Of a stretch of 48,724 nt of DNA, positions 16,825-25,310 are shown piece by piece. A model generated the notes under the pieces. The model saw only the letters and a program-made list of their open reading frames with translations, was not told the DNA's origin and searched no databases. Both the position numbers and the translations under genes were made by a program. The stretch's first letter is position 1. Every line of letters begins with the position of its first letter. The stretch lies in contig CAZLTJ010000006.1 in NCBI GenBank assembly GCA_964562425.1, positions 1-48,724 on the forward strand. The letters run 5' to 3'. The DNA is from JAUWMV01 sp964562425. GTDB taxonomy: Bacteria > UBP14 > UBA6098 > B30-G16.

Positions 16825-18104
16825 CTCCAGAGGACTTCGATGTAAGAAAAGTAGCTCGGTTAAAAGTTTTTGGTGTCGGCGGCGCTGGAGGCAATGCCGT
16901 AACTAGAATGATCGAATCTGGGCTATATGGTGTGGATTTCTTCGCAGTTAATACCGATCTTCAGGCTCTGGATCGATGTGCTGCACCTATGAAAGTTCAT
17001 ATAGGTTCAAAGATGACAAGAGGTCTTGGTGCTGGGGGAGACCCAGAAATTGGAAAGAAAGCAGCAGAGGAGAATAAGGATCAATTAAAATCATTTCTTG
17101 AAGAAACGGATATGTTATTTGTTACAGCAGGAATGGGAGGAGGTACAGGAACAGGTGCAGCTCCAGTACTTGCTAAACTATCCAGAGAAATTGGAATTCT
17201 TACAGTAGCTGTTGTAACAAAACCTTTTAAGTTTGAAGCAAAAAGTAGACAACTGAATGCAGAAAAAGGGATCGAAGAGCTTAAAAGCATCGTTGATACG
17301 CTGATAGTTATTCCTAATGAGAGATTGTTAAGTCTTGTGGATAGGGATACACCAATATTGAAAGCATTTGCTATGGCAGATGAAGTTCTGTTTCATGCAA
17401 CCCAAGGAATCTCAGAACTTATAACCAAACCGGGAATGATTAACCTCGATTTCGCTGATGTAAGAACAGTCCTTGAAGGAATGGGCGGAGATGCTCTAAT
17501 AGGTACAGGATTTGCATCTGGAGAGAATCGTGCTATTGAAGCAGCCAAGAATGCAATTTCCAGTCCTCTTCTTGAGAATCTTAATATAACCGGTTCAAAG
17601 GGTGTATTAATAAACGTTTCAGGGGATTTATCGTTGAGTCTTGCTGAGGCATCAGATGCAGCAAATTTAATTGCTGAACAGGCTGGTCCAGAGGCAAACA
17701 TAATTTTTGGTGTCGTTGTTGACGATGATAAGCAGGATGAGGTTCGAATTACAGTAATCGCCGCAGGATTCCAGCAGAATCAGAGAAACCGCCGTTTGAG
17801 AGCACCAGTAACTGCAGCTCAGAGGTTTTCAAGAAGCTTCGATTATGTGGAAGGTGATAATTCAACTGAAGAAACCAATATAGGTTATAACGATGCACCT
17901 AAGAATAAATTATATACTACCCGAAACCCAAATTTTGTGCCAGAATCTGAGTTTACGAAGGATGATTTGGAAAAAGAGATCGATGATATTGAAACAGAAG
18001 TTGATTCTGATTTTGAAGAAGTAGAAAAAATTAAATTGCCAGGACTAATGGATTTTGCACCTGAAGATTACGAAATTCCGTCTATATTACGAAAAATAGG
18101 CTAA
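16809..18104 (+). CDS. ftsZ: Cell division protein FtsZ
   Basis: FtsZ is the tubulin-like GTPase that forms the division ring. The N-terminal VFGVGGAGGNAVTRMI and the tubulin signature GGGTGTG (residues 110-116) are present, as is LIVIPNERLL. The T7 loop carries FADVRTVLEGMGGDALIG. After about residue 320 there is an acidic linker, then the conserved C-terminal peptide YEIPSILRKIG that binds FtsA. Length is 431 aa. The start is fixed by AAGGAGG at 16797-16803, 5 nt before the ATG. An in-frame upstream TTG at 16773 has no such site. It is the last gene of the dcw cluster, with a convergent gene downstream. Confidence 0.98.
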   Translation: MSFELAPEDFDVRKVARLKVFGVGGAGGNAVTRMIESGLYGVDFFAVNTDLQALDRCAAPMKVHIGSKMTRGLGAGGDPEIGKKAAEENKDQLKSFLEETDMLFVTAGMGGGTGTGAAPVLAKLSREIGILTVAVVTKPFKFEAKSRQLNAEKGIEELKSIVDTLIVIPNERLLSLVDRDTPILKAFAMADEVLFHATQGISELITKPGMINLDFADVRTVLEGMGGDALIGTGFASGENRAIEAAKNAISSPLLENLNITGSKGVLINVSGDLSLSLAEASDAANLIAEQAGPEANIIFGVVVDDDKQDEVRITVIAAGFQQNQRNRRLRAPVTAAQRFSRSFDYVEGDNSTEETNIGYNDAPKNKLYTTRNPNFVPESEFTKDDLEKEIDDIETEVDSDFEEVEKIKLPGLMDFAPEDYEIPSILRKIG

Positions 18105-18118
18105 TCCTTTTTTAGATA

Positions 18119-18158
18119 AGATTACTTTAAGCCCGAGCGTAAAGATTCGGGTCTAATC
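18119..18158. terminator. Possible hairpin between convergent ftsZ and the C25 protease gene
   Basis: GCCCGA (18131-18136) pairs with TCGGGT (18147-18152) across a 10-nt loop. GATTA and TAATC flank it and could extend the stem with an internal loop. No run of T follows on the plus strand, so this is a poor intrinsic terminator, but it is the only clear structure in the 142-bp convergent gap. Confidence 0.3.
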
Positions 18159-18246
18159 AAGCTTAATCTGCATTTGAACTATTATATAGTTTACATGCTT
18201 TGGCTATTTCGAATGTAAACGGTTAAGGATAAGTGGAAAAATAAGT

Positions 18247-21200
18247 CTATCGAGCGTTTGTATTGTCTAAAGGTATGTCTTCATTAACTTGAGGGAAAGG
18301 TATCATACTGTCACAGCCAAGTAATGCTGCATCGATGTTGATGTTATGCATATAAGTCTCTCTCCAAAGTCTAATTAAATAATTTCCGGGAGTAAGTTTG
18401 ATTGTACCATTATTAATAAGGTTCCAGCAACAATTTCCCTTTTGTATAAAGCCGACTAAACTCGAGGGAAAATTTGCAATAAGGGAAACTGTGTCATTCC
18501 CTAATACTTTAATTTTATGGGCATGAACTTGACCTTCAGTGAGTTGCTTTACATCGACGATAAGTCTAACATCAGTTGGACCGAAATTGTCAATCAAAAC
18601 AGTTTTATCTTTTTCCGGATCGAAAGTAGGTGGGAAAGGAGGATAAGGAATATCGAATTTCCTGTCCAAAGTGTTTAATGCCACCGTATCCATTCCAAAA
18701 ATCAAAACAGAAATGGTATCATCCAAGGCATCGATCGCTGTTAAAGTGCATGCATATTGTGGAAAGAAAAGAGTGTCTGTTGTACATGCATGAAAGATGT
18801 CACAATTTATGTGGATTGCAGTGCTCTCATGAGCAAAGAGCCAATATCCTCTTGAAGGTTCGAGATAATTATCTGCTCTAATATATTTTGAATTAATCCT
18901 ATCCCAATCCCATATTGTTAGATTTAAATGTGTGTCCGAATGGAAATATGAAGAAGGAATTGGAATATCCCAAGGTCCGAATAAATTCCAGCCTTGAAGA
19001 AATGTAATTGTGGTGTCTGGAATCGATTCAGGATTGAAAAAATTTATTCTAAGTTCGCTATTTATCCAGCTTAGACTATCATGATAGAACCAAAATCCCA
19101 TAAATTTCTCAGGTGACCATGTGCTGCAACTGTGAAAATTATATGATTGAGTTGAGTTGTCAAAATACGTTAATTTTATCGAATCTGAACTAAAAATCCA
19201 AGTTAACTTTTCGCAGAAAGTATAATCAGTGATGTCTTGTGGATCACCGCTGCATAAGTTTAGCTTTGGCAAATTAAAGAAAGAATCGGGAAAGAACATA
19301 ATTGAGTAACTTGAATCTAGAATATTATCGCTTTCGTTCCATTCATTGATATCGCTATAAATATCAACCTCGACATTGAATCTGTTATATAATGGGTGAG
19401 GATCATTTCGAGTAATGAAAAAAACTGCAGTATCAGGATAAGCTCCCAGAAAAGGCAATGTGTCATAGGTAACATAGCTGTCACAGAAAGAATATAATAT
19501 TGTCTTAAAAACAAAGGAACTTTCAACTGCTACTTCAGATAGATTTGAAATGCTGACTTCTAAGGTGCATCCCTTATAGAACAGTGTTGAAGTCGTTTTT
19601 ATTTTGCCTACTGTGAGATTTGGAAGACCAAATGAAGGAATAATTTTTAGAGCCGGATCACCCAAAAGAGTATATTCGCTTTTATCGATATATTTTGCAG
19701 CACAAATTTCGCCAGCAAGTGAATAGTAATTTTTAAACATATTTTTAATCATTATGTCGCCTTTTGTGCTTGTACGAGCTGCGCCAATGTATCCAATTGC
19801 ACCTTTGTTCGCAGCATTAGTGAGTTCTTCACCTATGCAATCAAAATCTTTGTGCCAAAATTCCCCAGTATAGCAACTATGGACGATATAAAACGAATTG
19901 ACTCCTTCAGAAATATCATCAATGTCTTCTTTATCGAATTGTCCCCAGCCCCATGCGCCTGCCCAACCATGGTTATAATGAATTACCCAGAATCTACCGT
20001 TGTTAATTTGATTTACGATGCTTTCACCTGTGAGCCTGGCTTCAGCAGTGTCTGAGCTAAAAGTGTCTACAAGGATCACATTATCCCAAGATAAAGTTGG
20101 TGGTTTGTCTTCACTAACTAGATAATAATCTGTAAAATTAACAGGCTCAATAGGGAATTGATTTGCAAAACTCCACATTTTAGCTTCATCTCTTGCATCG
20201 TATGTTACACCTTCTCCACACATACCAGATACACAGAGTACTTGAAAATAAGCAGCAGTGTCGGGTGGAAGGGAATTTGGAATAGCATTTTCATACGATT
20301 TAGTTTTCTTTACAATATTCCTAAGCTGTGTTGTATTACCCACAGGGAAACGACCCACATATATATCAGGCAAATTATCGGAGCAACTATCAATATCGCC
20401 GTATTCCATATCAGAACCTGCTTTATCCATCCAAAATCCATAATGGCTGTCAAAAGTGCTATCTGGATTATACTCAGGAATAAGGTAGTTTGTGCGTCTA
20501 ATATTGTCGTTAGCATCACCAATGAGCAGCACAAATCCTAATTTGCCATCAGAGAAAGAAGGAGCATAGCAAGAATCGTAAACATCTCTTATGCACATTT
20601 TAAGTTTTTCCCATTCTTCACCCAATGAGGAATAATGATCGTGAATAGCTTTATAGGGTATCGCTAAAACCTTAAATTGATTCAAATTTTTTCTGTGATT
20701 TCCAATTGTGTCAATCCAGCTTTTACCCCAGAATGTATCTGCAACGATTATTAAGTAATCGCATGTGTCTATAGAAAATAAAGCTGTAATAGAACTTACA
20801 GTGTCATATGAACCACCAGTGCTTTCTGGATGGAAAGGTGCAACGAATGCTGGCATATGCTCAGAATTTAGGAGGAAAGAGCGGCAGATATTTGACATAG
20901 GTCCAGCATCTGTGCAAACTTCAGAGGATGAGCCGTAACAATTAATTTTTATACTTATAAATGAATGGACAGTTAATATACTATCATAGGCATTATAACG
21001 AAAAGGAGTTAATGTAAATTCTAAAACTCTTTGCCCTCTTATGTAACCAATCGATGTATTAAAATTAATGGAAGGATAAAGGGTATCCTGACTCATATAA
21101 TAGTTCGTATCCATTGCGAATTCATAATGGTAGCCTATTGAATCTCTGATGAATTTAGGAACAGGATAAATTAAAATATTGTGGAACGTTTTACTAATTT

Positions 21201-21525
21201 CATAATCCACAGTAACAATGAAAGAATCACATTCTGGAATTGCGATGTGATTAATTATTAATGGTAACTCGGGGAGCCCCACAGAATCTGTTGAAGCAAA
21301 TATATCTTTTATGCTAATTCTATAAAATGAAGTTTGATTTTCTGATAAAGTATCTATCTCAAAACCCGGAATTTGGTAAAGTATTTCTATGTAATCGGTA
21401 TTTGAATTTATTAAGTTTATAGATACTGTTGAATCATCCGAATCGGTTTCCAATTTGATCCATCCTGGCTCATATGCAAACACCAATAAAGAGATTAATA
21501 ATATTATGTATATTGTTTTAGCCAT
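18247..21525 (-). CDS. Secreted gingipain-family (peptidase C25) cysteine protease
   Basis: A signal peptide (about residues 1-18, hydrophobic core YIILLISLLVFA) leads a 1092-aa exported protein. Residues about 30-230 resemble the C25 propeptide region. The caspase-like C25 catalytic domain (about 250-635) has the strand DYLIIVADTFW. Its catalytic pair is the His of YNHGWAG (519) and the Cys of VHSCYTGEFWH (551), with 32-residue spacing as in gingipains. A CARDB-like beta domain follows (about 640-740), with a WNLFGPWDIP-type beta domain after about 850. No C-terminal sorting domain is visible. No Shine-Dalgarno sequence precedes the ATG. Substrate is unknown; processing of surface proteins or nutrient proteolysis are possible. 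Confidence 0.85.
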   Translation of the reverse strand: MAKTIYIILLISLLVFAYEPGWIKLETDSDDSTVSINLINSNTDYIEILYQIPGFEIDTLSENQTSFYRISIKDIFASTDSVGLPELPLIINHIAIPECDSFIVTVDYEISKTFHNILIYPVPKFIRDSIGYHYEFAMDTNYYMSQDTLYPSINFNTSIGYIRGQRVLEFTLTPFRYNAYDSILTVHSFISIKINCYGSSSEVCTDAGPMSNICRSFLLNSEHMPAFVAPFHPESTGGSYDTVSSITALFSIDTCDYLIIVADTFWGKSWIDTIGNHRKNLNQFKVLAIPYKAIHDHYSSLGEEWEKLKMCIRDVYDSCYAPSFSDGKLGFVLLIGDANDNIRRTNYLIPEYNPDSTFDSHYGFWMDKAGSDMEYGDIDSCSDNLPDIYVGRFPVGNTTQLRNIVKKTKSYENAIPNSLPPDTAAYFQVLCVSGMCGEGVTYDARDEAKMWSFANQFPIEPVNFTDYYLVSEDKPPTLSWDNVILVDTFSSDTAEARLTGESIVNQINNGRFWVIHYNHGWAGAWGWGQFDKEDIDDISEGVNSFYIVHSCYTGEFWHKDFDCIGEELTNAANKGAIGYIGAARTSTKGDIMIKNMFKNYYSLAGEICAAKYIDKSEYTLLGDPALKIIPSFGLPNLTVGKIKTTSTLFYKGCTLEVSISNLSEVAVESSFVFKTILYSFCDSYVTYDTLPFLGAYPDTAVFFITRNDPHPLYNRFNVEVDIYSDINEWNESDNILDSSYSIMFFPDSFFNLPKLNLCSGDPQDITDYTFCEKLTWIFSSDSIKLTYFDNSTQSYNFHSCSTWSPEKFMGFWFYHDSLSWINSELRINFFNPESIPDTTITFLQGWNLFGPWDIPIPSSYFHSDTHLNLTIWDWDRINSKYIRADNYLEPSRGYWLFAHESTAIHINCDIFHACTTDTLFFPQYACTLTAIDALDDTISVLIFGMDTVALNTLDRKFDIPYPPFPPTFDPEKDKTVLIDNFGPTDVRLIVDVKQLTEGQVHAHKIKVLGNDTVSLIANFPSSLVGFIQKGNCCWNLINNGTIKLTPGNYLIRLWRETYMHNINIDAALLGCDSMIPFPQVNEDIPLDNTNAR

Positions 21526-21665
21526 TGCTTATAATGGGATATTCACGTCTAATTTAACTCTTAAGTTTATTTTCTTTTGATGCAAGATAAATTCTAAAGC
21601 TAAGATTTGACAGATTATTTTTTGCAGGCTTGAGGCAAACTCACATACTGAATAAAAAAAAATAA

Positions 21666-22409
21666 TTATATCTTGTATTTTAAGGAATCTTCCGTGATAG
21701 GATGAGCGATGCAAACCACACAAATGTACTTTGCACCATTTTTTTTCAAGATTCTTGCGATCTCGTTTGTTGTAGCACCGGTTGTTACTACATCATCGAT
21801 AATAATAATGGATTTGCCATTTATTCTATCGGAATTTACGATATCGAAAGCTCCTCGAACATTTTCAACTCTCTCCTTAACACCAAGTTTCGTCTGTGCT
21901 TCGGTTTCTCGGATTCTTAATACACAATCGTTAAGAAATTCCCTTTCGGAAATAGTGGATGCAATTTTTGCTAGAATTTCAGATTGATTGTACGATCTTT
22001 CCTTCAATCTTCGAGAATGAAGTGGTACTGGAAGGATTACGTTGTAATCTGCAAATATTTTTTCATCCTTAATTATTTTGCCAAGTATAATCCCAAAGAA
22101 ATTTGCGATGTCAACACCTCCATAGAATTTTAATTCATGAATTAACTTTCTATAGACCTGGTTGAATGGTGCTGCGGGTCTTACAAAAAGCAAAGGAGAT
22201 TCTCTATGCATTGGACAGAAAAAATCATCATCCTTCAATTTATATCCACAATTTGGACAATAGGAATAAGAAATCTTGGTGAGATTAGTTGCGCATTCAG
22301 TACATACTGCTTCATCTGATGGCTTCCCACAAATTGCACAGGATGGAGGATAAATAAGATCTGAAATGCAAACTAAGGTTTCCTTGAAAATATTACGAAG
22401 ATTTTTCAT
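21666..22409 (-). CDS. comF: ComF family phosphoribosyltransferase-like protein
   Basis: ComF proteins combine a zinc-ribbon-like N-terminus with a phosphoribosyltransferase fold and support uptake or processing of DNA during transformation. Cys pairs CAICGKPSDEAVCTEC and CPNCGY...CPMH are visible. LPVPLHSRRLKERSYNQSEIL and the PRPP-loop IIIIDDVVTTGATTNE are diagnostic. The length is 247 aa. The ATG at 22409 is chosen over an in-frame TTG at 22442, and the gene overlaps the lgt 3' end by 17 nt. No other competence genes are in the window, so its role here is inferred from the family alone. Confidence 0.92.
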   Translation of the reverse strand: MKNLRNIFKETLVCISDLIYPPSCAICGKPSDEAVCTECATNLTKISYSYCPNCGYKLKDDDFFCPMHRESPLLFVRPAAPFNQVYRKLIHELKFYGGVDIANFFGIILGKIIKDEKIFADYNVILPVPLHSRRLKERSYNQSEILAKIASTISEREFLNDCVLRIRETEAQTKLGVKERVENVRGAFDIVNSDRINGKSIIIIDDVVTTGATTNEIARILKKNGAKYICVVCIAHPITEDSLKYKI

Positions 22410-23226
22410 TCTTGGACATTGTTGGTTGAATAGACTTTCCAATTTTAAATACCATGAAAATCAAAGCTATGCAGGAAAAGATAAGAACGAAAAGCCCGTG
22501 AATCGAGATATTTCCACCGAGATAATTAAATGCTATTTCATGAGGTTCGTAGTATCTGAAATAATCTACAAATGCTCGACCTAATCCATATAGGAAGAAT
22601 GTCATCCAGAATGTATTGCCATAGAATTTCCTTCCTTTTGGTTCCCAATGAATTACAAAGATGAAGAAAAATAAATTAAGTAGAAGTTCATAAAGCTGTG
22701 TTGGGTGAATAGGTATACCGGAAAATACATATCCAGCAGGGCTGTTAGATGGATAAGATATTCCCCAAAAGCAGTTGCATTCGTGTCCGAAACAACAACC
22801 GTTGAGAAAACATCCAATACGTCCGAGGAACATTCCGAGTAAAAAAGATGGTGCAATTATATCTATGAATTTAAGGAAGTTAATTTTTTTAATAGCACAG
22901 AAAATTAATACAGTAGTAATACCAAAGATCACACCGCCAACCATAGCCATTCCAGATATCCCAATTTTACCGTTCTGAAATGGATTTATTATGTTCCAGT
23001 AATTATTGCTGAATTCGCTAATGTGGGTTATTACGTACCAAAATCTGGAACCAATTAATGATGCGAGAATTAAGAATACACCAAGATCAACGATTGTGTC
23101 TGGTTTGACCCCGAATTTTTTTGCTCTTTTGGATGCTACAAATAAACCTGCAGCGAATCCTATTGCGACCATTACACCCCATGTGTAAAGCTGAAAGTTG
23201 CCGATTCGTAATAGAACTCTGAACAT
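22393..23226 (-). CDS. lgt: Phosphatidylglycerol--prolipoprotein diacylglyceryl transferase Lgt
   Basis: Lgt transfers diacylglycerol from phosphatidylglycerol to the lipobox Cys of prolipoproteins in the cytoplasmic membrane. The family signature GRIGCFLNGCCFG is present, as are HPTQLYELLLN and GLGRAFVDYFR, with about seven membrane segments. Length is 277 aa, typical. AAAGGA precedes the ATG. The gene lies between comF and the lipoate ligase gene. Confidence 0.96.
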   Translation of the reverse strand: MFRVLLRIGNFQLYTWGVMVAIGFAAGLFVASKRAKKFGVKPDTIVDLGVFLILASLIGSRFWYVITHISEFSNNYWNIINPFQNGKIGISGMAMVGGVIFGITTVLIFCAIKKINFLKFIDIIAPSFLLGMFLGRIGCFLNGCCFGHECNCFWGISYPSNSPAGYVFSGIPIHPTQLYELLLNLFFFIFVIHWEPKGRKFYGNTFWMTFFLYGLGRAFVDYFRYYEPHEIAFNYLGGNISIHGLFVLIFSCIALIFMVFKIGKSIQPTMSKNEKSS

Positions 23227-23333
23227 TTGCTATCCTTTGTGAAGTTCTTTTGGCAATAATAAGTTAATATTTCACAGTAAGCAATTTCATTCTGTAATTA
23301 ATATTATTTGCATGAGTTATAAATAATTGCAAA

Positions 23334-24407
23334 TTATTTACTCCATGAAAAAATTGCTTGTGTGATGTCTTCGGGTGCAATTCCCGGAGCTTGAATATCC
23401 TTTGAGAAAAAAATATCTTTAATTCTATTTGTAATTTCCTCTTCGTTTTTTGGAGCCCCACGGAGTATTTCTTCTAAGTCCTCCAGAGAAGTATGTGGTA
23501 TAAGCGTAAAATCGCCTGTAAGAGACATATCATGAATTTTAGCTCCTTCCTCCCAAATACTCATTGCTCTAATTAAGCCACCAGGAGCTTTATACATTCC
23601 GTATCTAACGTCTAGACCAGATCTTATTCTGAGTTTTTGTTTACTTTGTTTGTTTCTTTGGAATATGAATTCATCGTTACACATCTTGAGTTTGAGTTCC
23701 TTGGTCTTTGTTCTTAGTATTTCATCTTCGGATGCGGGTTCTAATTTTTCACCAAAGAGCTTCTCGAATGATTGTATAAGCATCTCCTGAACTTTAGGTC
23801 TTAAGGCTTTAATTTCCTCTTTTGAAAGACCAAGTTCTCGTTTTACAGTGGACATATTTTCTTTCAGACCTTTGTATATCTTGTCTCTGAACTTCTCATC
23901 AGGAACTTTAAATACTTTGACCATATTATCGAAATCGAAATCGAGTATAATACTTTCCACAAATACAAAGGATTCGCCGATATAAACAGCGACTTCACCA
24001 GCAATTTTCTTATTAGACAAAGTTATTATATCATTGATCGGTTTGAACTTAGTTTCTATCCCGAGCATGCGATAAACTTCGATTGGTGGTTCAGAGAGTT
24101 TTTTGTATATCTGTTCCAAAGTACCTTTGAGAAGTGTATGTCCTTTTGGTAAAATCACTTGGTAGAAAATTTGATTGTAATCGAGGAGAGTTGTACCGCC
24201 ACCAATTTCCCGTCTGAAAATTGGGAGATCGATTTCTTTAATGTATTCCATATTAAGTTCTTGCTTTGGGTCTTGAAAGTAACCGACACTAACAAATTGT
24301 TTTTTCGGTGAAACAATATTCAGTGCAGGGATATTCAAATAGCCTAAAGAATGGAAAATTAGCATACTCTCATCCCATGGGAGACTGTCTTTCACATAAA
24401 CTTTCAT
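23334..24407 (-). CDS. lplA: Lipoate--protein ligase A family protein with fused C-terminal (LplB-like) domain
   Basis: LplA-type enzymes activate lipoate or octanoate with ATP and attach it to E2 and GcvH lysines. The catalytic-domain motif RREIGGGTTLLD (usual RRxxGGGxVxHD) lies near residue 84, followed by FYQVILPKG. NKKIAGEVAV corresponds to the conserved lysine region. The final 100 residues (YGMYKAPGGLIRAMSIWEE, then KIHDMSLTGDF) resemble the accessory LplB domain, which is a separate gene in some organisms. Length is 357 aa from the ATG at 24407, preceded by AAGGAAGGA. An upstream TTG at 24440 is not favoured. It is divergent from uppP. The exact substrate cannot be read from sequence. 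Confidence 0.88.
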   Translation of the reverse strand: MKVYVKDSLPWDESMLIFHSLGYLNIPALNIVSPKKQFVSVGYFQDPKQELNMEYIKEIDLPIFRREIGGGTTLLDYNQIFYQVILPKGHTLLKGTLEQIYKKLSEPPIEVYRMLGIETKFKPINDIITLSNKKIAGEVAVYIGESFVFVESIILDFDFDNMVKVFKVPDEKFRDKIYKGLKENMSTVKRELGLSKEEIKALRPKVQEMLIQSFEKLFGEKLEPASEDEILRTKTKELKLKMCNDEFIFQRNKQSKQKLRIRSGLDVRYGMYKAPGGLIRAMSIWEEGAKIHDMSLTGDFTLIPHTSLEDLEEILRGAPKNEEEITNRIKDIFFSKDIQAPGIAPEDITQAIFSWSK

Positions 24408-24481
24408 ACTCAGCGTCCTTCCTTTATGCAATTGAAGCAATAAGATTTGATTTTAAGTTCGATAAAGTCAAGTGAAATATA

Positions 24482-24509
24482 TTGACCTCATCTGCTATAT
24501 CTCCATATT
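24482..24509 (+). promoter_or_regulatory. Possible promoter for uppP and the downstream envelope genes
   Basis: TTGACC (24482-24487) is followed after 16 bp by CATATT (24504-24509), about 20 bp before the uppP ATG, in the divergent gap with lplA. The -10 match is fair only. Confidence 0.4.
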
Positions 24510-24530
24510 GATTCAAAACAATAAGCAAGT

Positions 24531-25310
24531 ATGAATACATCGAGTATAATATTTCTTTCGATAATACAGGGCTTGACGGAGTTCCTGCCTATTTCCAGTT
24601 CAGGTCATTTAGTCATTATTGAATCCTTTTTCATGACTTCGAAACCAGATGCGACCTTAGAAGTTTTTTTGCATACTGGTACTTTGTTTGCAGTGTTGCT
24701 CTATTATAGAGAGGCAATTGCAGAGATTTTCATGGATTTAGTTAATTTACGATTCAAATCGAATGGTGGTCGTCTAGGCTTATTTCTATTATTAGCAACT
24801 ATACCTGCAACAGTTGTCGGCATGATGTTTAGAGCAACTTTGGAATCCATTTTTCAAAATGCATATTTTGCAGCAGCAATGCTTATCATCACATCTTTAA
24901 TTCTTTTTTCAACGCATCTAACCAAAAGAAATATTAATTTCAAATGGAATTTCGTTAACAGTTTCATAATCGGTTTTGCTCAGGTTTTTGCTATGTTGCC
25001 GGGAATATCACGGAGTGGTATAACTATTGTAGCAGCATTATGGCTCGGTGCATCTGGTGAGGATGCTACAGAATTTTCATTTCTTCTTGCGGTTCCTGCG
25101 ATAATTGGTGTAACTGTAATTAAGATTTTTGAAGTTGTATCCGGAACTTCAAATTTTTACTCTGTTTATTCTATTGGAATTATCATTTCTGCTATTGTGG
25201 GTTATGTCTCATTAACAGTATTAGTTCCAATAGTTCGAAGTGGAAAGCTATGGATTTTTGGAATATATTGCCTTTTAATTGGCATCTTAAGCATTATATT
25301 TGCTAAATGA
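24531..25310 (+). CDS. uppP: Undecaprenyl-diphosphatase UppP/BacA
   Basis: UppP dephosphorylates undecaprenyl diphosphate, recycling the lipid carrier used by MraY/MurG and by surface glycan pathways. The two conserved segments are present: GLTEFLPISSSGHLVI near the N-terminus and LPGISRSGITI near residue 160. About eight membrane helices are seen. Length is 259 aa, typical. The stop overlaps the ABC exporter gene by 4 nt, tying carrier recycling to that export gene. Confidence 0.96.
   Translation: MNTSSIIFLSIIQGLTEFLPISSSGHLVIIESFFMTSKPDATLEVFLHTGTLFAVLLYYREAIAEIFMDLVNLRFKSNGGRLGLFLLLATIPATVVGMMFRATLESIFQNAYFAAAMLIITSLILFSTHLTKRNINFKWNFVNSFIIGFAQVFAMLPGISRSGITIVAALWLGASGEDATEFSFLLAVPAIIGVTVIKIFEVVSGTSNFYSVYSIGIIISAIVGYVSLTVLVPIVRSGKLWIFGIYCLLIGILSIIFAK

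Noticed and set aside
20158..20541. 127-codon plus-strand frame inside the C25 protease gene
   Set aside because: The opposite strand encodes clear C25 domain sequence. This frame has no recognisable content.
21529..21723. Minus-strand 64-codon frame between comF and the C25 protease
   Set aside because: It overlaps the comF 3' end in another frame and shows no motif or convincing start, so I treat it as chance.
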